64,000 nt of DNA from Croceicoccus ponticola (GTDB lineage Bacteria; Pseudomonadota; Alphaproteobacteria; Sphingomonadales; Sphingomonadaceae): assembly GCF_004004515.1 (NCBI RefSeq), contig NZ_RXOL01000003.1, positions 248,001 to 312,000 on the forward strand, given 5' to 3'. Within the stretch, counting starts at the first letter, position 1. Every line of letters begins with the position of its first letter. The notes beneath the pieces were generated by a model, which saw nothing but the letters and a program-made list of their open reading frames with translations, was not told the origin of the DNA and ran no database searches. Both the position numbers and the translations under genes were made by a program. Of the stretch, positions 26,106-34,323 are shown piece by piece.

Positions 26106-26534
26106 TAAACATTACATCAATATATTGATAAATATATGATTGTTGGAGTTTGATTTTGAATTGACCCCCAATGTGACCCCCGCACTCGTCTGCGACCCCA
26201 TGCGTTCAGGTCAAAGCGGTACGCTCAGCCGTAGCCGGCCAACGCTCCCGCCGGGTAGTTCATCGGCAAACCGTTGGCCCTAAACCACCAGCCGAAACTC
26301 CAATTGAAGGCCAAGCAACCGACTACTGTGCTGGGAGGGGCCGGACGGTATGGCCAGAAAAAGAATTCCTTTTCCGGCCGGGACCCTGAGGGGGGATTCG
26401 ATCTTGCCCAAGGGTAGGGGGCTTCATGGTGTCTCACAAAATTTGGCCAGAAATTTCCGGACAACTATCCAAAGAACGGAAAATTTCCTTTGGATGTGCT
26501 GAGCACGCTTTCCTAATCACACCTGCCGTAGCCA
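26106..26534. other. Element left end: arm-type sites, no gene
   Basis: TGACCCCC occurs at 26162-26169 and 26174-26181, 12 bp apart, matching the pair near the other end. A hairpin ATCCAAAG/CTTTGGAT (26467-26474/26488-26495) lies past the last gene of the operon. No coding frame is convincing. Confidence 0.55.
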
Positions 26535-27098
26535 TCAAAGTGGTCTGAGCTGCGGCTTCCGCCCATCCGCGCAATATTCCGCATCGTTGGATGACACGCT
26601 GAGACCTACCTCGTCCTTCATAAAGTAAGTCACGCAGACATTCGCCTCACGCGCGTCCGCGATCGCCTGGACGAGCCCTCGGGCCTTCGGGGCGGGATCA
26701 TTCCGACCCAATTGGGCATCAACCTCCACGAGAGCGTCACGATATGCCTTAGCGCGGCTCTCTTCTGACTCAGGTAACACGCCTTCAGCCTGTTCCAGAG
26801 CAAGGAATTGGTCCTGAATGTTTTTCCTAAGCGCTTCGCGCTGCGCTTCGCTGTCGACACCCTGCAAGAATGGGCCCATGAAATCAGACACATTGCGGTC
26901 GAATTGTTGAGAGACTTCAACAAATTTGGTAACTGATGCCGAGCGCTGGGTTTGCTCTGCCTGATAGGAAAACATGAACGATTGGCCGATCAAACCGAGC
27001 ACGGTTGCACCCACGGCAGAAGCGATCGACACAGCCCAAGTCCGCGCGTTCATGCTCCAGTTATCGGAGCCGTTGGAGCTGGCAGCACTGGCAGACAC
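26535..27098 (-). CDS. Unknown single-pass membrane protein, last gene of RM operon
   Basis: The 187-aa protein has one membrane helix (about residues 22-44, TWAVSIASAVGATVLGLIGQ), then a helical, probably coiled-coil region (TQRSASVTKFVEVSQQFDRN to about 115), then a C-terminal part with two cysteines (NVCVTYFM and AEYCADG) that could form a disulfide if exported. No known domain is recognised. It starts 5 bp after the stop of the 377-aa gene and belongs to the same transcript as hsdRMS. A partner role with the 377-aa protein is inferred from the operon and matching topology. Confidence 0.7.
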   Translation of the reverse strand: MSASAASSNGSDNWSMNARTWAVSIASAVGATVLGLIGQSFMFSYQAEQTQRSASVTKFVEVSQQFDRNVSDFMGPFLQGVDSEAQREALRKNIQDQFLALEQAEGVLPESEESRAKAYRDALVEVDAQLGRNDPAPKARGLVQAIADAREANVCVTYFMKDEVGLSVSSNDAEYCADGRKPQLRPL

Positions 27099-27103
27099 AG
27101 CAA

Positions 27104-28237
27104 TCAGCTTTCCCTCTGGGCACGCATGGTTGTCGAAAGGCCAGTAGCATTATGCGCGTCTTGGGCCGCTTCGCATACCATTTTCCAATCCTCAAGTCGC
27201 ATGAGCTTCAGCGCCCCTTCGACCTTTTTCGAGACCATTATAGTGCATTCGTCACCTTCGCCGCCGATGGTGTTGGACACTTCGATGGTCGGTGGTGCCA
27301 GCTGGGCGCTCGCGCCCGGCACCAAGGCGGCAGATAAAAGCGCGGCGATGACGAGGGGCTTAACGGTCTCGGCGATAAGGCGCTGGAAACCGATAGAGTT
27401 GATGTTGAGCTTCAGCTCAGGCGCCTCATCGGGCTGCTTGCGGAGACGGTCTATCGCATCCTTGAACGTGATCTCGCGCGTTTGGCCTTCTTCGAGGGCC
27501 AGCAGAACGCCGCTCACGTAGTTGACGAAGGTCTGGATATTGTAGTCGTCAAGGCTGGAGAAATCGTCCTGGGTCGTGTTCAGGCGGGCCGTGAACTCAT
27601 TGTCGAAAGCGTACTGGTCGTACCCCGCTCGCAGGATTTCCTTCCGCAAGCTGCGGTCCAGCTGCATAATAGGGTTGGGGGTACCAAACCTGTCGCGGAC
27701 ATCGCGGGAGAAGGCCGCACGCGGCTTGGATCGCAGCCATTTGACCTCGCGGGCGGGTGCCATGTAGCCGGGATAGATCGCTTCATTACGAAGCATCGTT
27801 GGCGTGCCGACGATTTCCCCGATCAGGACATCATCATCGAAATTCGGCCCGGGCACGACGATGATGGTGCCGGGCTTCATGCCCCAATAGAGCCGCTTGA
27901 TTGCGCCCACATATCGACCAAGACGCCTGCGCTTGTCCTTGCCGACGTAGGCTTTCAGGTCATCAGCGGGCTGCACACCCTTCTTGCCATCCTGAAGCCA
28001 CTCGGAAATCGCGAGGGATCGAACGACCATTTGCCGAAGCGCCCGGTCTAATGGCGCAGGCTTGGAAAATTCGAGGTCCAAACCGGGGAAGTCGAGAAAG
28101 ACGTGCTTCGAGCGCTTGTAGTGCTCATAAAGCCAGTACTTCCGCCCCGGCTGCACGATAAAGATGTCTTCCTCGTCACCGACCATGCGAGTGGCGATGT
28201 CAACGGTAACCCTGCCCGCGAAATCAGACTGCTTCAA
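27104..28237 (-). CDS. Unknown RM-operon protein: soluble N-terminal region, one membrane helix, C-terminal tail
   Basis: The 377-aa protein is not recognised. A TTG start at 28237 is chosen because GGAGAAG lies six bases upstream and it overlaps the hsdS end by 14 bp, implying coupled translation; an ATG at 28186 is the alternative. Residues about 119-145 (GMKPGTIIVVPGPNFDDDVL, IGEIVGTP) resemble the strand pattern of PUA/EVE or SH3-like modules found in modified-DNA readers. One hydrophobic segment lies at about 292-311 (VKPLVIAALLSAALVPGASA). The last 66 residues hold two cysteines. This suggests a cytoplasmic sensor tied to the membrane. Possible defence role; function unknown. Confidence 0.65.
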   Translation of the reverse strand: MKQSDFAGRVTVDIATRMVGDEEDIFIVQPGRKYWLYEHYKRSKHVFLDFPGLDLEFSKPAPLDRALRQMVVRSLAISEWLQDGKKGVQPADDLKAYVGKDKRRRLGRYVGAIKRLYWGMKPGTIIVVPGPNFDDDVLIGEIVGTPTMLRNEAIYPGYMAPAREVKWLRSKPRAAFSRDVRDRFGTPNPIMQLDRSLRKEILRAGYDQYAFDNEFTARLNTTQDDFSSLDDYNIQTFVNYVSGVLLALEEGQTREITFKDAIDRLRKQPDEAPELKLNINSIGFQRLIAETVKPLVIAALLSAALVPGASAQLAPPTIEVSNTIGGEGDECTIMVSKKVEGALKLMRLEDWKMVCEAAQDAHNATGLSTTMRAQRES

Positions 28238-29867
28238 GGTATGCTTCTCCAGCGGATTTCGCGGGTGCCCCGGTCCGTTCAGTGTCAGTTGAAAGGGAGT
28301 AATGCAAGACCGCCTCAAGTAATTTGGAACGAACTTTTTCAGAAATATCAAGACTGGCTTGGAGGTGATCACATAGCGTCATCAGCTCATCCACCTTCGC
28401 GACTATGCGACGCTGTTCGGCGAGCGGAGGCAGAAGAACTATAAGGGTTTCAACGCCGCCGACACGTAGATGCTGCACGGTCATGCCTATCGGTTTGTCT
28501 TGAACGCGATCCATCAAGTCAGGGTCCATGAGCGAATATAACATGAAGCGTGGGTTGATCGTGTCGGGCACCAGACGTGCAAGCATCATCCTTTGCCCAA
28601 GGCAAATCGTGGTATCATTAGGTATCAGGCAGACTTCACCCATGGGTGCTTCACGGGTGATCAAAATATCGCCGGGCTGTGACTTGGCCCTTGCGCTCCA
28701 GATTTCGTAGGTTTCCGGACTCACATACCGCTGGTCAATCGTGTTTAGCTTCCCGTCACGGACATTTGTGGTTCGGATAAGTCGAATACCGTTCTGGGTG
28801 TAGGGCGCTGTCTTGTTTTTGCAGTCGATGACCATCAACGCGCACTGCTGCAAGGTTGCATACTGCCATCCTCGTGGAAGCGCGGGCAACTCAATCGGCA
28901 AGGCTTGCTCGGCGACCTTTCGCTGTTGGGTTCGCGCCTCAGACACGTTGGGATAACCGGACCTCAACAAGGCCGAGCGGCTTGTCTCGATCTTGGCCAG
29001 CAGTTTCGAGGCTGGCTCGTCCATTTCATCTTGGTGGGTGAGTTTGCCCGCCAACGCCAACCGCAAAATGGTTTGGCGCAGTAGCTTGATCTGGTCGGGG
29101 CGCGTGGTCAGTGGGGCGAGGTTGGCAAGCGCGAAGCTGGCGTCCTGGTCGAAAGTTGCGGGATCGGTGTTGAGTTTGGCCAAAGTAGACAGCGTGAACG
29201 TGTCGCGCGCCGCCTCGCGCTCTGCCCGCGCCGCCTCAAGCTGATCGCACAGGGCCATCAACTCATCGACCTTGGCTACGATGCGGTGCTGTTCGGCCAG
29301 AGGGGGCACACCGATGGTTAAGGCGTATGCATCGGATCGACTAAGCCCCGGCTTTACCCCTTTGCCGAGGTGGTCGAGTCCGAGCGCGGACAACGCAAGC
29401 AGCAGATAATGAATGCTGAAATACGTGGGCGCTTCAACAAAATACGCGACATCTGTTGTCCATGATGGACTTGTGCAAAGGTTGAGTGCGCCCGCTGACC
29501 CTTTCCGCCCGACTATGATGGACGGCTTCTCGGTCAAGGCTGTGTGGGTGTAAGCGACAATGCCATTTGAGCCAAAGACCGGAACAGCACCGTTCTCCCG
29601 TCGCTCATTTGCATGCAGGCCCTTACCATACTGAAATTGCAGTAATTGTCCGAGTTTCGCTTCTGCCCAGCCGACTAGCTTTGAGTGGTGTTCAAATTCC
29701 TTAACCTTCACCGCCACCAGCAGTCCAGTTGCAGCTTCATCGCCTGCATCCTGCTCGACCAGCTTTCCGCGCACGGCCAAGTCCAACACAAACCGCCGCA
29801 ACCGGGCGATGGCATCGGGCGCGTCGGCAATTCGCGCATAGTGATCGAGCAATAGCGCGGCATTCAT
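28224..29867 (-). CDS. hsdS: Type I restriction-modification specificity subunit HsdS
   Basis: The 547-aa protein has two target-recognition domains and two conserved helical spacers. The repeated segments PPLAEQHRIVAKVDELMALCDQLEA and PPLAEQRRIVAKVDELMTLCDHLQA mark the ends of the two halves. The TRDs lie roughly at residues 70-190 and 310-480 (the second contains INPRFMLYSLMDPD and GMTVQHLRVGGVETLIVLLP). It gives the bipartite DNA target to the HsdM2HsdS methylase and HsdR complex. It overlaps hsdM by 4 bp and the following unknown gene by 14 bp. Confidence 0.95.
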   Translation of the reverse strand: MNAALLLDHYARIADAPDAIARLRRFVLDLAVRGKLVEQDAGDEAATGLLVAVKVKEFEHHSKLVGWAEAKLGQLLQFQYGKGLHANERRENGAVPVFGSNGIVAYTHTALTEKPSIIVGRKGSAGALNLCTSPSWTTDVAYFVEAPTYFSIHYLLLALSALGLDHLGKGVKPGLSRSDAYALTIGVPPLAEQHRIVAKVDELMALCDQLEAARAEREAARDTFTLSTLAKLNTDPATFDQDASFALANLAPLTTRPDQIKLLRQTILRLALAGKLTHQDEMDEPASKLLAKIETSRSALLRSGYPNVSEARTQQRKVAEQALPIELPALPRGWQYATLQQCALMVIDCKNKTAPYTQNGIRLIRTTNVRDGKLNTIDQRYVSPETYEIWSARAKSQPGDILITREAPMGEVCLIPNDTTICLGQRMMLARLVPDTINPRFMLYSLMDPDLMDRVQDKPIGMTVQHLRVGGVETLIVLLPPLAEQRRIVAKVDELMTLCDHLQASLDISEKVRSKLLEAVLHYSLSTDTERTGAPAKSAGEAYLEAV

Positions 29868-31321
29868 TGGGCCAGCGCCTCGGCCAGAATGGCCTGCAAT
29901 TGCGCGCGCAGGTCTGCCGCCTTGGCTTCGGCCTGATCCAGCTTTTCCAGCAATTCCGCCGGATCGCCGTGGTCGGCCTCCTCGCTGTGCGGGTTCTTGA
30001 AGTCGAGGTTATAGCCGCGCGCCTTCACCTCATCTGCGCTGACCTTCCACGCCTGCGGACCTTCTTTGCGGCCTTGGCGCTCCCCCCCGCCCCACCATTC
30101 GACGCAAGGGGCGAAATGCTCCACGCGGATCGGTTTCGTCATGGAATAGGCCTTCTGCCCTTCCGGCACCTGATGCTCGTAAAACCAAATGTCCTTGGTC
30201 GGCTCGCCCTTCTCGAAGAAAAGCAGGTTGGTGCCGATGGAGGCGTAGGGCTTGAACACCGAGTTAGGCAGGCGAACGACGGTGTGGAGGTTGCACTCTT
30301 CGAGCAGCGCCTCTTTCAGCCGGGTCTTCACGCCTTCGCCGAACAGGCTGCCGTCGGGCAAGACGATGGCCGCGACGCCGCCCTTGCGCAGCAGGCGGAT
30401 GAACAGGGCCAGGAACAGGTCTGCCGTCTCACGCGTGCGATAGTGCTGCGGGAAGTTGCTTTCGATGCCGTCCTCCTCCTTGCCGCCGAACGGCGGGTTG
30501 GTGAGGATCACATCGACCCGGTCCTTTTGCTCCCAGCTGATGTAAGGCCGGGCAAGCGTGTTATCGTGTCGCACGAAGCTGGGGTCCTCTACCCCATGCA
30601 GCAGCATGTTGGTGACGCAGAGCATATGCGGCAGCGGCTTCTTTTCCACCGCCCGCAGCGATTGCTGCATCAGCGCTTCATCTTCGGGCCGCTTAACGTA
30701 GCGATCGCGCATATGTTTCATCGCGCAGGTCAGGAACCCGCCAGTGCCGCAGGAAGGGTCGAAGATAATCTCACCGGGTTTGGGATCGATGCGGTCGACC
30801 ATGAAGGTAGTGACGGCGCGGGGAGTGTAATATTCACCCGCGTTGCCAGCGGATTGCAGGTCATTCAGGATCTGCTCGTAAACGTCGCCGAAGTGCTGGC
30901 GCTCGGTCAGGTTGTTGAAGTCGATGTCGTTGATCTTGTTGACCACCTGCCGCAGAAGCTGTCCGGACTTCATGTAGTTGTAGGCATCCTCAAACACATC
31001 GCGGACAACGCGGCGGCGGTCGCCCGGCTGGCCGGTTCGCTTGAGACCTTTGAGCGCCGGGAACAGCTGTTCGTTGATGAAGGCAAGTAGCGCCTCGCCC
31101 GTCAGTCCCTCAGGATCGGCAGCCCAATTGCGCCACTGGAATGGCTGAGGAACCGGCGATTGGTAGCCATCGCGCATCAGCTCCAGCTCCTGATCCTGAT
31201 CGTCGATGATCTTCAGGAAGAACAGCCAGCAAAGTTGGCTGATGCGCTGGGCATCGCCATCGACGCCGCTGTCCTTGCGCATGATGTCCTGAATGGATTT
31301 GACAAGGGTACGGACTGACAT
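29864..31321 (-). CDS. hsdM: Type I restriction-modification DNA methyltransferase HsdM
   Basis: The 485-aa N6-adenine methyltransferase has an N-terminal HsdM helical domain (IMRKDSGVDGDAQRISQLCW), AdoMet motif I (FDPSCGTGGFLT, about residues 187-198) and catalytic motif IV NPPFGG (about 280). Its C-terminal coiled coil (KLDQAEAKAADLRAQLQAIL) contacts HsdS. It protects host DNA. The start is 3 bp after the hsdR stop, and its end overlaps hsdS by 4 bp. Confidence 0.95.
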   Translation of the reverse strand: MSVRTLVKSIQDIMRKDSGVDGDAQRISQLCWLFFLKIIDDQDQELELMRDGYQSPVPQPFQWRNWAADPEGLTGEALLAFINEQLFPALKGLKRTGQPGDRRRVVRDVFEDAYNYMKSGQLLRQVVNKINDIDFNNLTERQHFGDVYEQILNDLQSAGNAGEYYTPRAVTTFMVDRIDPKPGEIIFDPSCGTGGFLTCAMKHMRDRYVKRPEDEALMQQSLRAVEKKPLPHMLCVTNMLLHGVEDPSFVRHDNTLARPYISWEQKDRVDVILTNPPFGGKEEDGIESNFPQHYRTRETADLFLALFIRLLRKGGVAAIVLPDGSLFGEGVKTRLKEALLEECNLHTVVRLPNSVFKPYASIGTNLLFFEKGEPTKDIWFYEHQVPEGQKAYSMTKPIRVEHFAPCVEWWGGGERQGRKEGPQAWKVSADEVKARGYNLDFKNPHSEEADHGDPAELLEKLDQAEAKAADLRAQLQAILAEALAQ

Positions 31322-31324
31322 GGA

Positions 31325-33784
31325 TTAGGCAACTTCCTGATAGATTTCATGCTGAAGGGCGTGGACGGCTTCCTCGAAGCCAGCCTTCCCACCGAAGGCT
31401 TTGAGAAGCTGAAAGGGGGTGCCCATCTTGTTCAAGGGCGGGATGCGAAGCACATTGGCATCGTCGAGGTTAAGCACGCCTTCGTCAGCATACTTGGCTA
31501 GGAGCGCATCGAGTACGTTGCGAGCTTGCTCACCGTACTTGCCAAATATGTCCCGTTTTTTGACCTGCTCCGCCCTCTCGTGGCGGGTGAGCGGCTTGCG
31601 GTCGAAGGCGATGTGACAGATCACGTCAAAGGGGTCGAGGCCTTTGCCGAGCTCGTCCGCGATCACTTCAAGTGACAGGCCTTCGTCTGCCAGTTCATCC
31701 ACTATGGCCTGTTTGCGGTCGGATGAGTTCCATCGCTTCAGGAAGTCGTCGAGGCTGGCAAAGTGCTTACGCAAGGCCTTCTTGCTGAAGTCCCGCAGGC
31801 TTTCCGTGACCAACTTGCCGCTCTCGTCGAGATATTCGACCCGTTCGGCCACGATGACCACCGGCACACCATCGACATAGACCTTGCCCTTCTTCTGCTC
31901 ACCACCGTCGATGGAAATGTCTGTGCCACTGCCATCGTCGATAATGGTCTCGCCGTCGCCGGTGATGGCGTCTTGATCAGTATCCTCGTCGGCAATGTCG
32001 GTTTCGTCATCAGGGGGCGTGACCGGATCGTCTGCACTCGGCTCATAAATCTGGACGGGCTCGCCATCGAAGTCGGGGTCAGCAAAATGGTTGGTCGCTC
32101 CCCGGAAATCCATGAGCGTGAAGAAGAATTTGTGCGTATCCTCATGCACGCGGGTGCCTCGCCCGACGATCTGCTTGAACTCGGTCATGGACCCTACTTC
32201 GCGGTCCAGAACAATCAGGCGGCATGTTTGGGCATCGACCCCTGTTGATAGCAGGCGCGACGTAGTAACGAGCACTGGATAGCGGCTTTCCGGATCGATG
32301 AAGTTGCCAAGCTGCGCCTGCCCGTCCGGATCGTTGCCGGTGATCCGCATTACGTAGCGATGGTTCTCGGCAACGAGGTCGGCATTCTCGTTTATCAGCG
32401 CCTGCCGCATTCGGGCGGCGTGTTCCTGATCGACGCAAAACACGATAGTCTTCTGATAGCGGTCGCCGCTCGCCTTGAGGAACTCCGTCACCTTCTTGGC
32501 GACCAGCTTGGTCCGGTCGTCCAGCACCAGATTTCGGTCGAAATCCTTGGTGTTGTAGATACGATCCTCAACCTCGTTACCCTCCCGGTCGACCTGTCCC
32601 TTCTCCGGACGATAGCCCTCCACATCGCGGTCGATGTGAACCTTGATGACCTTGTAAGGCGCAAGGAATCCGTCGCGGATGCCCTGCTTCAGCGTGTAGC
32701 TGTAAACCGGTTCCCCGAAGTAGTGCATGTTGGACGCGTACTTGGTCTCCTTGGGGGTCGCCGTCAGACCGATTTGCGTCGCCTCCGAGAAGTGCTCCAA
32801 GATTTCACGCCATGCGCTGTCCTCTGCCGCACTTCCCCGGTGGCATTCGTCGATGACAATGAGGTCGAAGAAGCCCGGCGAGAATTCCTTGAACAGCTTC
32901 TGGCGCTCTTCCGGCCCGGTTATCGACTGATAGAGGCCGAGATAGATTTCATAAGCCGTGTCCACTCGTCGCTTCTTGTCCATGGCGAGTGTCAGGTCGA
33001 TCTTAGTGCCGTCATCGCGCTCGATGGTCTTTGCATTGGCCGAGAGCTTGGCCATGGCGGGGCCGAACGGACGGAAGTCATTCACCATAGTCTGGTCAAC
33101 AAGCACATTGCGATCGGCGAGGAAAAGGATGCGCTTCTTTTGTCCGCCCTTCCAGAGCCGCCAAATGATCTGGAACGAGGTGTAGGTCTTGCCGGTGCCA
33201 GTGGCCATAACCAGAAGGACGCGCCGCTGTCCTTTAGCGATCGCTACCATGGCGGCGTTGACCGCATTGACCTGATAGTAGCGGGGCGTTTTCCCGCTTC
33301 CGTCGTCGAAGTAGTCTTCCAGCACGATGCCTTCGGCTTCAGGCGTAAGCCCTTTCCATGCCGCATATCGCTGCCACAGCTCTTCGGGCGAGGGGAATGC
33401 GTCCAGGCCAAGCGTAGTTTCAAGCGCCTCACCGCTTGCCGTTCGGTCGTGGAAGACGAAGCCGTCGCCGTTGGAAGCGAAGACAAAAGGAATGTCTAGG
33501 GTCTCCGCGTACCCGAGGCCCTGCTGGATGCCCGCGCCTATCGGCTGGCGGTTGTCCTTGGCTTCGATGAGCGCCAGCGGAATGTTGGGCCTGTAATAGA
33601 GAACGTAATCTGCGCGTTTGCCCTGCCCGCGGCTGACCATCTTGCCGCGAACAATAATGCGGCCCTTCGTGAAGCTGACTTCCTCCCTGATCTGCGTCAT
33701 CTCGTCCCAACCCGCCTCTTTCACGGCGGGTGTGATGAACTTCGTGCAGATGTCGCGTTCACTTAGCGATTGTTTGTCGAGCAT
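31325..33784 (-). CDS. hsdR: Type I restriction endonuclease subunit HsdR (EcoEI/EcoAI-like, type IB)
   Basis: The 819-aa protein has an N-terminal PD-(D/E)xK nuclease domain (D59; E74 and K76 in ALIEAKDNRQ). SF2 translocase motifs follow: Walker A MATGTGKT near 193-200, DECH box near 311, LTATP, and the helicase C-terminal motifs (SRLLSTGVDAQTCRLIVLDR, QIVGRGTRV). An acidic linker (about 590-650) precedes the C-terminal HsdM/S-binding helices. It translocates and cuts unmodified DNA. It is first of the five-gene operon hsdR-hsdM-hsdS-unknown-unknown. Confidence 0.95.
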   Translation of the reverse strand: MLDKQSLSERDICTKFITPAVKEAGWDEMTQIREEVSFTKGRIIVRGKMVSRGQGKRADYVLYYRPNIPLALIEAKDNRQPIGAGIQQGLGYAETLDIPFVFASNGDGFVFHDRTASGEALETTLGLDAFPSPEELWQRYAAWKGLTPEAEGIVLEDYFDDGSGKTPRYYQVNAVNAAMVAIAKGQRRVLLVMATGTGKTYTSFQIIWRLWKGGQKKRILFLADRNVLVDQTMVNDFRPFGPAMAKLSANAKTIERDDGTKIDLTLAMDKKRRVDTAYEIYLGLYQSITGPEERQKLFKEFSPGFFDLIVIDECHRGSAAEDSAWREILEHFSEATQIGLTATPKETKYASNMHYFGEPVYSYTLKQGIRDGFLAPYKVIKVHIDRDVEGYRPEKGQVDREGNEVEDRIYNTKDFDRNLVLDDRTKLVAKKVTEFLKASGDRYQKTIVFCVDQEHAARMRQALINENADLVAENHRYVMRITGNDPDGQAQLGNFIDPESRYPVLVTTSRLLSTGVDAQTCRLIVLDREVGSMTEFKQIVGRGTRVHEDTHKFFFTLMDFRGATNHFADPDFDGEPVQIYEPSADDPVTPPDDETDIADEDTDQDAITGDGETIIDDGSGTDISIDGGEQKKGKVYVDGVPVVIVAERVEYLDESGKLVTESLRDFSKKALRKHFASLDDFLKRWNSSDRKQAIVDELADEGLSLEVIADELGKGLDPFDVICHIAFDRKPLTRHERAEQVKKRDIFGKYGEQARNVLDALLAKYADEGVLNLDDANVLRIPPLNKMGTPFQLLKAFGGKAGFEEAVHALQHEIYQEVA

Positions 33785-33858
33785 AAAGGTCCACCCTGTG
33801 CGGCAGACACTAGGGCCGAAACGGCTATTTCGCCAAGACCTGCTTAATTTGCCATGCT

Positions 33859-34188
33859 TTATTTCTCGGTAGGAAACCAGAGCGATCGGAAACCGTCATC
33901 GTCGGACCACTGCCGTCGCCGGACGAAGCCGGCCTTTCGCAGCGCCACACCTAGTTCACCGGGATGGCACGAACCACGCCAGCGCCCCTTGAGCCCGACT
34001 TGCAGAGCTGAAAGCGACACGCCCCCTGCCAGCACCTCTGCGGGGATAGTCGCCAGCAACCGTGCCAGCCTGTCCTGAAGTGGGGTGAGGCGCTCCCGTG
34101 TGTCTTCAACCTGCGTCGCTTTCTGGCTGGCCAACTCCGCTTCTTCACGTTCGCTGGCCTCAATCAGCCGCGAAATGTAATAGCTCAC
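33859..34188 (-). CDS. Small putative winged-helix protein of the element
   Basis: The protein is about 109 aa. The N-terminal half is a charged helix (SRLIEASEREEAELASQKAT); the C-terminal half resembles a winged helix (LSALQVGLKGRWRGSCHPGE, ALRKAGFVRRRQWSDDDGFR). The GTG at 34188 is five bases from AGGAGGT; an earlier GTG at 34194 overlaps that site. Similar small proteins accompany RepA-like ATPases of integrative elements. It lies between the primase/helicase gene and hsdR, and might act in replication or control. Function is not known. Confidence 0.6.
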   Translation of the reverse strand: MSYYISRLIEASEREEAELASQKATQVEDTRERLTPLQDRLARLLATIPAEVLAGGVSLSALQVGLKGRWRGSCHPGELGVALRKAGFVRRRQWSDDDGFRSLWFPTEK

Positions 34189-34234
34189 GCACACCTCCTG
34201 TTGTGATTGGCAGCGAAATTCAGCGCCCCGGAAA

Positions 34235-34305
34235 CCCGAAACGGGGCCGTTTCGGGATGAAGTCCATTCCCCGGAACCCCCGAATTCCCTTTAGGGATTC
34301 GGGGG
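34235..34305 (-). terminator. Two GC-rich hairpins after the primase/helicase gene
   Basis: CCCGAAAC/GTTTCGGG (34235-34242/34249-34256) and CCCCCGAATTCCC/GGGATTCGGGGG (34277-34289/34294-34305) with one bulge. They sit 19 bp past the helicase stop, before the small winged-helix gene. They lack T-runs, so they may attenuate or stabilise the transcript rather than end it. Confidence 0.5.
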
Positions 34306-34323
34306 CGGGAAGACTTTCGGGGA

